A DNA stretch of 64,000 bases from Limnohabitans kasalickyi. Its GTDB lineage: Bacteria > Pseudomonadota > Gammaproteobacteria > Burkholderiales > Burkholderiaceae_C. A model generated the notes under the pieces. It ran no database searches and had not been told where the DNA came from. It saw nothing but the letters and a program-made list of their open reading frames with translations. Below, piece by piece: positions 1-8,253 of the stretch. Made by a program: the position numbers and the translations under genes. The DNA is taken from positions 62,001 through 126,000 of the forward strand of contig OZ248420.1 in NCBI GenBank assembly GCA_965234325.1, in the 5' to 3' direction. The number at the start of each line of letters is the position of its first letter. Position 1 is the first letter of the stretch.

Positions 1-1041
1 CCACCGTCTCTCGTGTTGGTGGTGATGGCCGACCAACTCGGTCGCTCGGTGGGCGATATGTACAAAGGCGCTTGGGGCCCCTCCTTGTTGCAAGTGGGCA
101 TTTTTGCGCTCTACACTTATGGTTTGAGTTTGGTCAAACCTGAACATGTGCCCGGTATTCCCAAAGAAGCACGCACCTTGAATGGCTGGGCCTTGTGGGC
201 CAAGTGCTTGCGCGGCATCGTGCCCTCCGCCTTCTTGATCTTTGCCGTCCTGGGATCGATGGGTGGATTGCCCGGCATCAACACCGCCATTGCGACACCG
301 ACTGAAGCCGGTGCCATGGGTTGTGTAGGCGCGTTGGTCTTGGCCGCCATGCACAACCGCTTGGACAAAAACCTGATTTGGGATGCGATGCACAGCACCA
401 TGCGCCTCACAGCCATGGTGGTGTTCATCTTGATCGGATCACGCGTGTTTTCGATGGTGTTCCAGGGTGTTGACGGCGCCAAATGGGTGGAGCATTTGCT
501 GTCAGGCTTGCCTGGCGGTCAAGTGGGCTTCTTGATTGTGGTGAACATCTTCATCTTCTTCTTGGCCTTCTTCCTCGACTTTTTTGAAATCGCCTTCATC
601 ATCTTGCCTATGCTCGGCCCCGTTGCTGAAAAGATGGGCATCGACATGGTGTGGTTCGGCGTGCTGCTGTGCGTCAACATGCAAACCAGCTTCATGCATC
701 CGCCCTTTGGCTTTGCGCTTTTCTACCTGCGCGGCATTGCTGACACCTTGTTCAAAGAAGGACGCATTGAGAAACCCGTCAAGTCCAACGACATTTACAT
801 GGGCGCCATTCCTTGGGTGATCATGCAATTGGTGTTGGTGGTGATCGTGATCTTCGTGCCCGAGACAGTGACCATGTTCTTGGACAAAGAAGAGAAAGTC
901 GATCTTGACAAAGTTGTGATTGAAATGCCTTCTGAGCAAGAAGTGCCTGAGGTTGAGCTCAAACTTGACGGCACCAAACCCACAGACGCTGACAACGCGG
1001 CTGAGGAGCAAAAGAAAATGGACGATCTCTTCAAGAAATAA
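1..1041 (+). CDS. TRAP transporter large permease subunit (DctM family), 5' end cut by window edge
   Basis: Membrane channel subunit of a tripartite ATP-independent periplasmic transporter, which drives organic-acid uptake with an ion gradient. The frame is open from base 1, so the N-terminus lies outside the window; about 346 C-terminal residues are present. The opening residues PPSLVLVVMADQLGRSVGD are characteristic of DctM proteins, and several hydrophobic helices follow, including one at roughly 540-600 rich in Phe and Leu. After the last helix comes a highly charged tail of about 45 residues (many D, E, K), as in several TRAP permeases. A strong terminator follows. The specific substrate cannot be read from the sequence; a keto-acid type binding protein is encoded nearby on the other strand (1730-2809) and may be its partner, which is an inference. 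Confidence 0.9.
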   Translation, partial: PPSLVLVVMADQLGRSVGDMYKGAWGPSLLQVGIFALYTYGLSLVKPEHVPGIPKEARTLNGWALWAKCLRGIVPSAFLIFAVLGSMGGLPGINTAIATPTEAGAMGCVGALVLAAMHNRLDKNLIWDAMHSTMRLTAMVVFILIGSRVFSMVFQGVDGAKWVEHLLSGLPGGQVGFLIVVNIFIFFLAFFLDFFEIAFIILPMLGPVAEKMGIDMVWFGVLLCVNMQTSFMHPPFGFALFYLRGIADTLFKEGRIEKPVKSNDIYMGAIPWVIMQLVLVVIVIFVPETVTMFLDKEEKVDLDKVVIEMPSEQEVPEVELKLDGTKPTDADNAAEEQKKMDDLFKK

Positions 1042-1058
1042 GCTTCGACTTAAAGCAC

Positions 1059-1093
1059 AAGCCCCTCCGGCAAACCCGAGAGGGGCTTTTTCT
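1059..1093 (+). terminator. Rho-independent terminator after TRAP permease
   Basis: A perfect 9-bp stem AAGCCCCTC/GAGGGGCTT is followed by a T-run on the plus strand. It sits 18 bases after the permease stop and before the next plus-strand gene. Confidence 0.85.
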
Positions 1094-1112
1094 TGGCCAA
1101 CCCTGCTAGACC

Positions 1113-1649
1113 ATGACCGACCACAACACACCGCCATCCACCTCTGAGTCAAGCGTGACGTTACCCATGCGAGGACCCGAGCCCTTTCGCTTTGTATGTG
1201 CTCCTGAGACCTTAGAAGGTCCCGCCTTTTCGCGCACGTTTCAAGGCATCACACTGCTCACTGTGTTGGGATCAGGCTACTGGCTGCTTAGCTTGTGGCA
1301 ACAAGGCAAGTTTGGCGGCGACACAGGCTGGGAAGGTTTACGCAGCGCTGGGTGGTTCATCGTCGGTTGGGTCTTGTTGGCTTGGACAGCTTGGCATGTG
1401 GTGCGCAGCCGCGTCAAAATAGATGCACTAGGGATGCATCAAACTTGGATTTGGGACAAGCACCAAAATTTGGATGAGCTGGCTTACGCCAAGTTACTGC
1501 GCATTCGAGGCCTGGAGTGGCTGATGGCACCGCGCTTTTATGCTCGCACCTTGGCAGGTAAATTCACCGTTTTTTATATGATTCGCCCGGATATGCTGGA
1601 GAACTGCAGCCGATTAGCCAAAGAGCTCGAGTCTTTTAGACGCATGTGA
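1113..1649 (+). CDS. Small membrane protein of unknown function
   Basis: A 178-residue protein that I do not recognise. Two hydrophobic segments (about residues 45-63 and 78-97) form a helical hairpin. The C-terminal 80 residues (from VKIDALGMHQTWIWD) are soluble-looking and could be a small PH-like or YcxB-like domain, as in other short two-helix membrane proteins; this is a guess from layout only. The gene starts after the TRAP permease terminator and ends just before a bidirectional terminator, so it is probably transcribed alone. The ATG at 1113 lacks a strong Shine-Dalgarno sequence; a later start is possible, since the first 20 residues are low-complexity. Confidence 0.7.
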   Translation: MTDHNTPPSTSESSVTLPMRGPEPFRFVCAPETLEGPAFSRTFQGITLLTVLGSGYWLLSLWQQGKFGGDTGWEGLRSAGWFIVGWVLLAWTAWHVVRSRVKIDALGMHQTWIWDKHQNLDELAYAKLLRIRGLEWLMAPRFYARTLAGKFTVFYMIRPDMLENCSRLAKELESFRRM

Positions 1650-1680
1650 TCCTGACGCTTCAACCCTTGCATCAGGCATA

Positions 1681-1711
1681 AAAAAACCGCGCCCTAAAGC
1701 GCGGTTTTTTT
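1681..1711. terminator. Bidirectional Rho-independent terminator
   Basis: AAAAAACCGCGC and GCGCGGTTTTTT form a perfect stem with a 4-5 base loop, with an A-run on one side and a T-run on the other. It lies between two convergent genes (1113-1649 plus, 1730-2809 minus) and can serve both. Confidence 0.9.
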
Positions 1712-1729
1712 ACATGTAGAAAAACTGAA

Positions 1730-2809
1730 TTACAGCTTTTGCGCTTGCATGAACGAGTCAAACTTGGCTTCGGTGAAACGGAACCACAGGTTGGAGTCTG
1801 CGCGGAACTTGCTGTAGTCTGCGTAGACTTTCTTCCAGTTTTCGTTTTTGGCCGAGATTTCGTCATAGAAAGCCATCGACTCTTTGAAAGCTGTCGCCAT
1901 CACGTCTTTGGGGAACTCACGCAACTTGGTGCCAGAACCCACCAACTGCTTCAAAGCAGCAGGGTTGCGAGCATCGTACTTGGCTTGCATGTCAGAGTGA
2001 GCTTGCGCAGCTGCAGCTTCGACGATGGCCTTGTTCTCTGGCGACAGAGCGGCAAATGCTTTGTCGTTGATGAAGAAGTCGAGCTGTGGGCCGCCTTCCC
2101 AGAAACCTGGGTAGTAGTAGAAAGGCGCAACCTTGCTGAAGCCCAATTTCAAATCGTCATAGGGACCTACCCACTCAGCTGAGTCGATGGTTCCTTTTTC
2201 CAAGGCTGGATAAATGTCGCCACCAGGAATGTTTTGAGGAATGACGCCCATGCGCTCAAGCACCTTACCAGCGAAGCCCCCAACACGGAACTTCAAACCT
2301 TTGAGGTCAGCCACCGATTTGATTTCTTTACGGAACCAGCCACCCATTTGCGCACCTGTGTTGCCGCCTGGGAAGTTGACCATGTTGTATTTGGCATAGA
2401 ACTCGCGCATCAGCTTCATGCCGTTGCCTTCGTACATCCATGCTGTCATTTGACGGCTGTTCAGACCGAAAGGAATGGCGCAACCCAAGGCAAAAGTCTC
2501 GTCCTTACCAAAGAAATAGTAAGGGGCTGTGTGGGCCATTTCGATGGAGCCTTGTTGCACGCCATCCACCACGCCAAAAGCGGGCATGATTTCGCCAGGT
2601 GCATGGACAGAGACTTCAAACTTGCCACCCGACATGGCTTTGACAGCCTTGGCGAAAGTGTCAGCTGCACCGTGGATGGTGTCGAGCGATTTAGGAAAGC
2701 TCGAAGCCAAACGCCAGCGGATAGCGGCTTGTGCGTGAACGGCTGGTGCGGCACCTGCGGCCAAAATGCCAGCAATACCTGCATTCTTGATTACGGAACG
2801 ACGGTCCAT
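1730..2809 (-). CDS. TRAP transporter solute-binding protein (DctP family, TakP-like)
   Basis: Periplasmic binding protein of a TRAP transporter, 359 residues. The N-terminus MDRRSVIKNAGIAGILAAGA carries a twin-arginine signal, with a likely cleavage after VHA at residue 26. The stretches GNTGAQMGGWFRK and DSAEWVGPYDD resemble the subgroup that includes Rhodobacter TakP, which binds 2-oxo acids; assignment to that subgroup is from memory of the family. I chose the ATG at 2809 because TTGGAG sits 6 bases upstream; an in-frame TTG at 2821 is actually part of that ribosome-binding site. No small DctQ subunit is next to it. It faces the TRAP permease tail-to-tail across a 178-residue gene, so this may be one system split between strands. 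Confidence 0.92.
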   Translation of the reverse strand: MDRRSVIKNAGIAGILAAGAAPAVHAQAAIRWRLASSFPKSLDTIHGAADTFAKAVKAMSGGKFEVSVHAPGEIMPAFGVVDGVQQGSIEMAHTAPYYFFGKDETFALGCAIPFGLNSRQMTAWMYEGNGMKLMREFYAKYNMVNFPGGNTGAQMGGWFRKEIKSVADLKGLKFRVGGFAGKVLERMGVIPQNIPGGDIYPALEKGTIDSAEWVGPYDDLKLGFSKVAPFYYYPGFWEGGPQLDFFINDKAFAALSPENKAIVEAAAAQAHSDMQAKYDARNPAALKQLVGSGTKLREFPKDVMATAFKESMAFYDEISAKNENWKKVYADYSKFRADSNLWFRFTEAKFDSFMQAQKL

Positions 2810-2885
2810 GTGAGACTCCAAAAAGTTAAAACTGCGGGCTTGTCAATGTCAGAGGTGACACCAGAATGACAGCCAGCGAGGCGAG

Positions 2886-2891
2886 ATTGTA
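2886..2891 (-). promoter_or_regulatory. Possible -10 box (TACAAT) for the TRAP binding-protein gene
   Basis: TACAAT on the minus strand, about 77 bases before the chosen ATG. The same hexamer precedes thrB, rpsT and the Rieske gene in this window. No good -35 hexamer is visible at 16-18 bases, so support is weak. Confidence 0.3.
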
Positions 2892-2996
2892 GGCAGGCTT
2901 GGGGGCCAAAATCTGCGGGTTTGCCCGAAGAAAAAACCAGCTATCAAAAAATTCAAAGTGCATGAAATTGCCTCATGCCCATGATTGGTTTGCAAG

Positions 2997-4853
2997 TTAA
3001 TCCAAAAGATTAACAAAACGTTTGGCAATGGCTGCTTGAATACCTGCGGCATCTAAGCCCAATTCGGCAAGCAACTTGACGGGGTCGCCGTGCTCGGTGA
3101 ACACATCAGGCACACCCAACACCAAAACGGGCTTGGGTTGCTCAAGCACTTGCAAGGCCTCTAGAACCGCCGAACCTGCGCCGCCCATGATGGCCCCCTC
3201 TTCAACCGTGACCAAGGCATCGTGCGTGGCCGCAATTTGCGCCAGCAACGCCGTGTCAAGCGGCTTGGCCCAGCGCATGTTGACCACCGTGGCATTGAGT
3301 GCTTCACCGGCTTCGAGCGCAGGGTAAAGCAAGGTACCGAAGGCCAAAATGGCAATGCGTTGACCCGTGCGACGCACTTCGCCTTTGCCAAAAGGCAAGG
3401 CTTGCAAGCCAGGCTGCACCGGCACGCCGACACCTGCACCCCGTGGATAACGTACGGCCACACAATGGTCTTGTTGGTAAGCCGTGGTCAACAGTTGGCG
3501 GCATTCGTTTTCGTCTGCTGGGCAAGCCATGCTGACGTTAGGAATGCAGCGCATGAACGGGATGTCATATAAACCGGCGTGCGTGGCACCATCGGCCCCC
3601 ACAATGCCTGCGCGATCGAGCGCCAGCACCATGGGCAACTTTTGCAAGGCCACGTCATGAATCACTTGGTCATAAGCGCGTTGCAAGAACGTGGAGTAAA
3701 TCGCCACCACGGGCTTGACGCCTTCGCACGCTAAACCGGCCGCAAACGTCAGCGCATGCTGCTCGGCAATGCCCACATCGTGGTAGCGCTCAGGAAACCG
3801 CTGGTGAAACGCCACCATACCCGAGCCTTCACGCATAGCGGGCGTGATGGCCACCAAAAGTGGGTCATGCTCGGCCATGTCGCACAGCCACTGACCAAAC
3901 ACTTGGGTGAAGGTGGTTTTGGCGGGGCTGGTCGAAGCCACCAAACCCACAGCAGGGTCAAACTTACCTGGACCGTGGTAGGCCACTGGATCGGCTTCGG
4001 CCAATTTGTAACCTTGGCCTTTTTTGGTCACCACATGCAAAAACTGTGGCCCTTCCAAGTGCTTGATATTTTCCAAGGTTGGAATCAGCGACTCCAGGTC
4101 GTGGCCGTCGATGGGGCCGATGTAGTTGAAACCAAACTTTTCAAACAAAGTAGCCGGAACCACAAGGCCTTTGGCTTGCTCTTCGAAACGCTTGGCCAAC
4201 TCAAACAAAGGCGGTGCGCCTTTGAGCACCTGCTTGCCCACCTCTTTAGCGGCCGCATAAAACTTGCCACTCATCAGCTGCGCCAAATACCGGTTGAGCG
4301 CGCCGACAGGCGGGCTGATCGACATGTCGTTGTCGTTCAAGATGACCAACAGTTTGGAATGCGTTACACCGCCATTGTTCAAGGCTTCAAAGGCCATGCC
4401 GGCCGTCATGGCGCCATCGCCAATCACTGCAATGGCATGACGTTGCTCACCTTTTTGCTGTGCGGCCACTGCCATGCCCAAGGCGGCAGAAATGCTGGTG
4501 GACGAGTGAGCCGTACCAAAGGCGTCGTATTCGCTTTCGTCACGGCGTGGGAAACCGCTCAGGCCATGACGTTGACGAAGCGTGCTCATTTGGTCTCGCC
4601 GCCCCGTCAAGATTTTGTGCGGGTAGGTTTGGTGGCCCACGTCCCACACGATACGGTCGTGCGGGGTGTTGAACACATAGTGCAGCGCCACCGTCAATTC
4701 GACCGTCCCCAAGTTAGAGCTCAAATGCCCGCCGGTTTTGGCGACGCTTTGCAACACATACGAACGCAGCTCGTCGGCCAAAGTGCTGAGTTGCTGGCGC
4801 GGTAAGGCGCGCAAGTCAGCCGGTGAGTTGATGGTGGGCAACAAGTTGGGCAT
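2997..4853 (-). CDS. dxs: 1-deoxy-D-xylulose-5-phosphate synthase
   Basis: First enzyme of the MEP isoprenoid pathway: condenses pyruvate with glyceraldehyde 3-phosphate, using thiamine diphosphate, in the cytoplasm. The 618-residue length is normal for the family. The N-terminal domain has GGHLSSNLGTVELTVALH and the thiamine-diphosphate motif GDGAMTAGMAFEALNN followed by NDND. The transketolase-like central part has DVGIAEQHALTFAAGLA, with the catalytic Glu, and RYPRGAGVG near the C-terminal domain. It is the last gene of xseB-ispA-dxs; the ispA stop is 2 bases before this ATG, so translation is probably coupled. The grouping of dxs with a prenyl synthase fits supply of DMAPP/IPP followed by chain elongation. 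Confidence 0.98.
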   Translation of the reverse strand: MPNLLPTINSPADLRALPRQQLSTLADELRSYVLQSVAKTGGHLSSNLGTVELTVALHYVFNTPHDRIVWDVGHQTYPHKILTGRRDQMSTLRQRHGLSGFPRRDESEYDAFGTAHSSTSISAALGMAVAAQQKGEQRHAIAVIGDGAMTAGMAFEALNNGGVTHSKLLVILNDNDMSISPPVGALNRYLAQLMSGKFYAAAKEVGKQVLKGAPPLFELAKRFEEQAKGLVVPATLFEKFGFNYIGPIDGHDLESLIPTLENIKHLEGPQFLHVVTKKGQGYKLAEADPVAYHGPGKFDPAVGLVASTSPAKTTFTQVFGQWLCDMAEHDPLLVAITPAMREGSGMVAFHQRFPERYHDVGIAEQHALTFAAGLACEGVKPVVAIYSTFLQRAYDQVIHDVALQKLPMVLALDRAGIVGADGATHAGLYDIPFMRCIPNVSMACPADENECRQLLTTAYQQDHCVAVRYPRGAGVGVPVQPGLQALPFGKGEVRRTGQRIAILAFGTLLYPALEAGEALNATVVNMRWAKPLDTALLAQIAATHDALVTVEEGAIMGGAGSAVLEALQVLEQPKPVLVLGVPDVFTEHGDPVKLLAELGLDAAGIQAAIAKRFVNLLD

Positions 4854-4855
4854 GT

Positions 4856-5791
4856 TCAGGTGTTCCGTTTCACAACGTGCTGGGCCAAGGCGGCCAGCGC
4901 GTGGGTGTGTGTCAGACCGCTGTCTTGTAAAGCATCTAAGGCTTCTTGCAACAGGGCCTCCGCATAAGCCTGAGCTGGCGCCAAGCCCAACAGTGACACA
5001 TAAGTAGGTTTGTCGTTCGCAGCATCTTTGCCTGCGGTTTTACCAAGCGTGGCGGAGTCAGCGATGACATCCAACACATCGTCAATCACTTGAAACGCCA
5101 AGCCAAGGGCTTGGCTATAACGCTGCAATGCGTTCAGTGCTTGGGAGCCGGCCTTACCGCAGGTGGCGCCCATCATCACACTGGCTTCCAGCAGCGCACC
5201 CGTCTTCAAACGGTGCATCTGACGCAGTTGGTCTTGGGTCAAGGCTTGGCCCACACTGGCTAAGTCAATCGCTTGACCGCCGGCCATGCCCTGATAGCCC
5301 GCAGCAACCGCCAACAAACGGCACAGGCGTGCTTGCACATCACTAGGGATGTTGGACGCCTCAGGGGTTAGCACTTCAAAAGCCAGCGCTTGCAGCGCAT
5401 CACCCGCCAACAAGGCTTGCGCCTCGCCGAACTGCACGTGGACGGTGGGCTTGCCTCGGCGCAACACATCGTTGTCCATGCAAGGCATGTCATCGTGGAC
5501 CAAGGAATACGCATGAATCAGCTCAACCGCACAGCCTGCACGCAAAGCCGCCTCGTCCATTTCCACTCGGGCATCGCCCTGCGCCACGGCTTCACGGGCG
5601 GCCAACGCCAATAAGGGCCGTAAACGCTTACCGCCGTCTAAAGCGGCATAGCGCATGCACTCACCCAAATTGGCAGGCGCTTGGGGGTTGATCCAGTTCA
5701 ATAAAGCCAACTCGACTTGGGCCAAACGCTGTTGACTCCAAAGCGTCAAATCAAAAGAATTCTGCGGCATGGGAGAGCTTTGTTCTTTCAT
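4856..5791 (-). CDS. ispA: Farnesyl diphosphate synthase (short-chain polyprenyl synthetase)
   Basis: Condenses IPP with DMAPP and geranyl diphosphate to form farnesyl diphosphate, precursor of ubiquinone and undecaprenyl carriers. The 311-residue protein has the first Asp-rich motif in LVHDDMPCMDNDVLRRGKPT and the second as IDDVLDV. GGKRLRPLL near residue 60 binds the substrate diphosphate. The start is placed at ATG 5791, two bases after the xseB stop; an alternative is the in-frame Met seven residues later. The frame stays open upstream through xseB, but those residues belong to the overlapping gene. Middle gene of xseB-ispA-dxs, as in many Proteobacteria. Confidence 0.96.
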   Translation of the reverse strand: MKEQSSPMPQNSFDLTLWSQQRLAQVELALLNWINPQAPANLGECMRYAALDGGKRLRPLLALAAREAVAQGDARVEMDEAALRAGCAVELIHAYSLVHDDMPCMDNDVLRRGKPTVHVQFGEAQALLAGDALQALAFEVLTPEASNIPSDVQARLCRLLAVAAGYQGMAGGQAIDLASVGQALTQDQLRQMHRLKTGALLEASVMMGATCGKAGSQALNALQRYSQALGLAFQVIDDVLDVIADSATLGKTAGKDAANDKPTYVSLLGLAPAQAYAEALLQEALDALQDSGLTHTHALAALAQHVVKRNT

Positions 5792-5793
5792 AC

Positions 5794-6030
5794 TTAAGTC
5801 GCCGACCATGGCTTGAGCACGCCGTTGTCGAGCACCTGAATTTGCTGCTCGACGGCATCCAACTGGGCTCGGCAAAACGCTAATAATTCAGCGCCACGTT
5901 GGTAGCCAGACAGCAAATCTGCCAAAGGTAGCTGACCTGATTCCATTTGAGCCACCATGCCTTCTAGCTCTTTCAAAGCAGCTTCATAGCTGGCAGGCGC
6001 CGTGCTTGCAGGGGTCTTGGCTTTGGTCAT
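5794..6030 (-). CDS. xseB: Exodeoxyribonuclease VII small subunit
   Basis: Small subunit of exonuclease VII, which degrades single-stranded DNA together with XseA. The protein has 78 residues, normal for the family. The core SYEAALKELEGMVAQMESGQ followed by PLADLLSGYQRGAEL is the typical two-helix coiled-coil region, and CRAQLDAVEQQIQVL is the usual C-terminal helix. A Thr/Ala/Pro-rich N-terminal 14 residues precede it. It is the first gene of xseB-ispA-dxs. The xseA partner is not in the window. Confidence 0.96.
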   Translation of the reverse strand: MTKAKTPASTAPASYEAALKELEGMVAQMESGQLPLADLLSGYQRGAELLAFCRAQLDAVEQQIQVLDNGVLKPWSAT

Positions 6031-6110
6031 CGTGATGAAAAAAGAGTGAATGTGTTGAACACGTAGATTCTCATTTTAGGCTTTGCCAAGCTTGGGCCAC
6101 CACGCTTCGT

Positions 6111-6116
6111 TACAAT
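6111..6116 (+). promoter_or_regulatory. Possible -10 box for the Rieske gene leader
   Basis: TACAAT about 80 bases before the Rieske ATG. Transcription from here would begin near 6122 and include the hairpin at 6130-6147. No convincing -35 box at normal spacing. Confidence 0.35.
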
Positions 6117-6129
6117 GAGCCTCCTTTCA

Positions 6130-6156
6130 TCAGCCCTTCGGCTGATTTATTTTTTC
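6130..6156 (+). terminator. Terminator-like hairpin and U-run in the Rieske gene leader
   Basis: ATCAGCC/GGCTGAT is a perfect 7-bp stem with a CTTC loop, followed by TTTATTTTTT. It lies 40 bases before the Rieske ATG and downstream of the possible -10 box, so it could be an attenuator or the end of a short RNA rather than the end of a gene. A second small hairpin, CTCCC/GGGAG (6164-6177), follows at once. Confidence 0.5.
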
Positions 6157-6195
6157 ACACACCTCCCTGTGGGGAGTCTTTAGGTCAGGTCACCC

Positions 6196-7320
6196 ATGTC
6201 TGATTTAAGTCTTCAACTGCAGCAGGCGAATAGCCAACTACCAGTTACCAGTTACTTTGACGAGGCGCTGTTTCAGCGCGAACTGGAGACCATCTTTCAG
6301 CGCGGCCCACGGTATGTGGGCCACCAACTTGCTGTGCCCGATGTGGGCGATTACTACGCTTTGCCGCATGAGGGCGAAGGGCGTGCGCTTGTGCGTTCCG
6401 CCCAAGGCGTAGAGCTGATTTCCAACGTCTGCCGCCACCGCCAAGCCGTGATGCTCAAAGGCCGTGGTTCTTTGCAAAACCAAGCCCCAGGATCAGCGGG
6501 TGGCAATATCGTCTGCCCTTTGCACCGCTGGACCTATGCCTCGACGGGCGAACTGCTGGGCGCCCCCCACTTTTCGCATGACCCATGCCTCAACCTCAAC
6601 AACTACAAGTTGCGTGAGTGGAACGGCTTGCTGTTTGAAGACAACGGCGTCGACATCGAGGCAGACTTGGCCAACATGGGCCCCCGCGCTGCGTTGGACT
6701 TCACGGGCTTTGCCTTGGACCGCGTGGAACTGCACGAGTGCAACTACAACTGGAAAACCTTCATCGAGGTCTACCTCGAGGACTACCACGTCGGCCCCTT
6801 TCACCCAGGTCTCGGCCAGTTTGTCACCTGTGACGATTTGAGCTGGGAATTCAAAGACAACTATTCGGTGCAAACCGTCGGCGTGTCGGAGGGTTTTGGC
6901 AAACCCGGTTCCCCGACCTACAAAACGTGGCACGACATGTTGCTCAAGTACCGCAACGGCGAGCTTCCTGAGCGTGGTGCGATTTGGCTCACCTACTACC
7001 CTCACATCATGGTGGAGTGGTACCCGCATGTATTGACCGTCTCGACGCTGCACCCCATCAGCCCCACCAAGACCTTGAATAGGGTGGAGTTTTATTACCC
7101 TGAAGAAATCGTCGCCTTTGAGCGTGAATTTGTCGAAGCCCAGCAAGCCGCCTACATGGAAACCTGCATCGAAGACGACGAAATCGCCGAGCGCATGGAC
7201 GCAGGCCGCAAAGCCCTGATGCAACGTGGCGACAACGAAGTGGGCCCCTACCAAAGCCCCATGGAAGATGGCATGCAGCACTTTCATGAGTGGTACCGCG
7301 GCAAACTCAGCTTCACCTGA
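6196..7320 (+). CDS. Rieske non-heme iron oxygenase, alpha-subunit type
   Basis: Aromatic-ring-hydroxylating oxygenase family, 374 residues. The Rieske [2Fe-2S] ligands are Cys79 and His81 (CRHR) and Cys107 and His110 (CPLH). The catalytic-domain motif YLEDYHVGPFHPGL gives His198 and His203 as mononuclear iron ligands; the third ligand would be an Asp in the IEDDEIAERMD region near residue 335. No reductase, ferredoxin or beta subunit is adjacent, so it must borrow an electron donor encoded elsewhere. It is followed after 9 bases by an EamA-type exporter and then a sulfurtransferase. The substrate cannot be predicted; relatives act on aromatic acids, quaternary amines and sterols. The leader is unusual (see 6130-6156). 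Confidence 0.9.
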   Translation: MSDLSLQLQQANSQLPVTSYFDEALFQRELETIFQRGPRYVGHQLAVPDVGDYYALPHEGEGRALVRSAQGVELISNVCRHRQAVMLKGRGSLQNQAPGSAGGNIVCPLHRWTYASTGELLGAPHFSHDPCLNLNNYKLREWNGLLFEDNGVDIEADLANMGPRAALDFTGFALDRVELHECNYNWKTFIEVYLEDYHVGPFHPGLGQFVTCDDLSWEFKDNYSVQTVGVSEGFGKPGSPTYKTWHDMLLKYRNGELPERGAIWLTYYPHIMVEWYPHVLTVSTLHPISPTKTLNRVEFYYPEEIVAFEREFVEAQQAAYMETCIEDDEIAERMDAGRKALMQRGDNEVGPYQSPMEDGMQHFHEWYRGKLSFT

Positions 7321-7329
7321 CCTGCCAAC

Positions 7330-8226
7330 ATGCAAGCCCTTTGGATGCTGCTAGGCGCGGCCTTCTTCGCCACCATGGGCGTATGCGTGAAGTTTGGTTC
7401 TGAGCACTTCAACTCGGCAGAATTGGTGTTTTACCGAGGCGTGGTGGGCATCGTTTTTTTGGCCGTCATCGCCAAGCAAAAAAAGGTGTCCCTACGCACC
7501 GCCTATCCTGGCGCCCATGTGTGGCGTTCCACCATTGGCGTGCTGTCGCTCAGCGCTTGGTTTTATGCCATCGGCAAACTCCCGCTGGCCACGGCCATGA
7601 CGCTGAACTACATGAGCGGTGTTTGGGTGGCCGCTTTTCTGGTTGGGGGCTCACTCATCAATTGGAAACCCGAAGACAACCGTAGTCCTTGGTCACAAGG
7701 GCCCCTTGCTTTGAGTGTGTTGGCGGGCTTTGCTGGGGTCGTGATGATGCTGCGACCCACCATTGAACAAAACCAAATTTTTGCGGGCTTGATTGGCCTG
7801 ATGTCGGGCTTTGCCGCCGCGTTTTCTTACATGCAAGTCATGGTGCTGGGCCGCTTGGGCGAACCCGAAACGCGAACCGTTTTTTACTTTGCATTGGGCA
7901 CGCTTTTGGCAGGTGCGATTGGCATGGGCTTTGCAGGCGTGTCTGAATGGCACTGGGAGCATGCCATCTGGTTGTTACCTGTGGGCGTCTTTGCATCACT
8001 GGGCCAGTTGTGCATGACACGCGCTTACAGCAAAGGCGCCACACTGGTGGTGGCCAACTTACAGTACTCGGGCATCGTGTTTGCCGCGCTTTACAGCTTG
8101 CTGCTGTTTGGTGACGACATTCCCCTCATCGGCTGGATGGGTATGGCCTTGATCGTGCTGAGCGGCATGGCGGCCACCTTGTTGCGCGCCCGCGCTGTTC
8201 CCAACGCCCCCGCAGAAGAACACTGA
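7330..8226 (+). CDS. DMT-superfamily transporter with two EamA domains
   Basis: Inner-membrane protein of 298 residues with about ten hydrophobic helices arranged as two EamA repeats (about 1-135 and 150-288). The first begins LWMLLGAAFFATMGVCVKFG, and PLATAMTLNYMSGVWVAAFL is a typical EamA stretch. Family members export amino acids, nucleotides or other metabolites; the substrate here is unknown. Its ATG is 10 bases after the Rieske gene stop, so the two are very likely co-transcribed. A second EamA protein is encoded at 11876-12823 beside a LysR regulator, but the two are not close copies. Confidence 0.9.
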   Translation: MQALWMLLGAAFFATMGVCVKFGSEHFNSAELVFYRGVVGIVFLAVIAKQKKVSLRTAYPGAHVWRSTIGVLSLSAWFYAIGKLPLATAMTLNYMSGVWVAAFLVGGSLINWKPEDNRSPWSQGPLALSVLAGFAGVVMMLRPTIEQNQIFAGLIGLMSGFAAAFSYMQVMVLGRLGEPETRTVFYFALGTLLAGAIGMGFAGVSEWHWEHAIWLLPVGVFASLGQLCMTRAYSKGATLVVANLQYSGIVFAALYSLLLFGDDIPLIGWMGMALIVLSGMAATLLRARAVPNAPAEEH

Positions 8227-8253
8227 CACCACTGAACGCTACAGGAGCTTTGT

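Noticed and set aside
3756..4805. Open frame of 349 residues opposite dxs
   Set aside because: Antisense shadow of dxs with no motif or ribosome-binding site.
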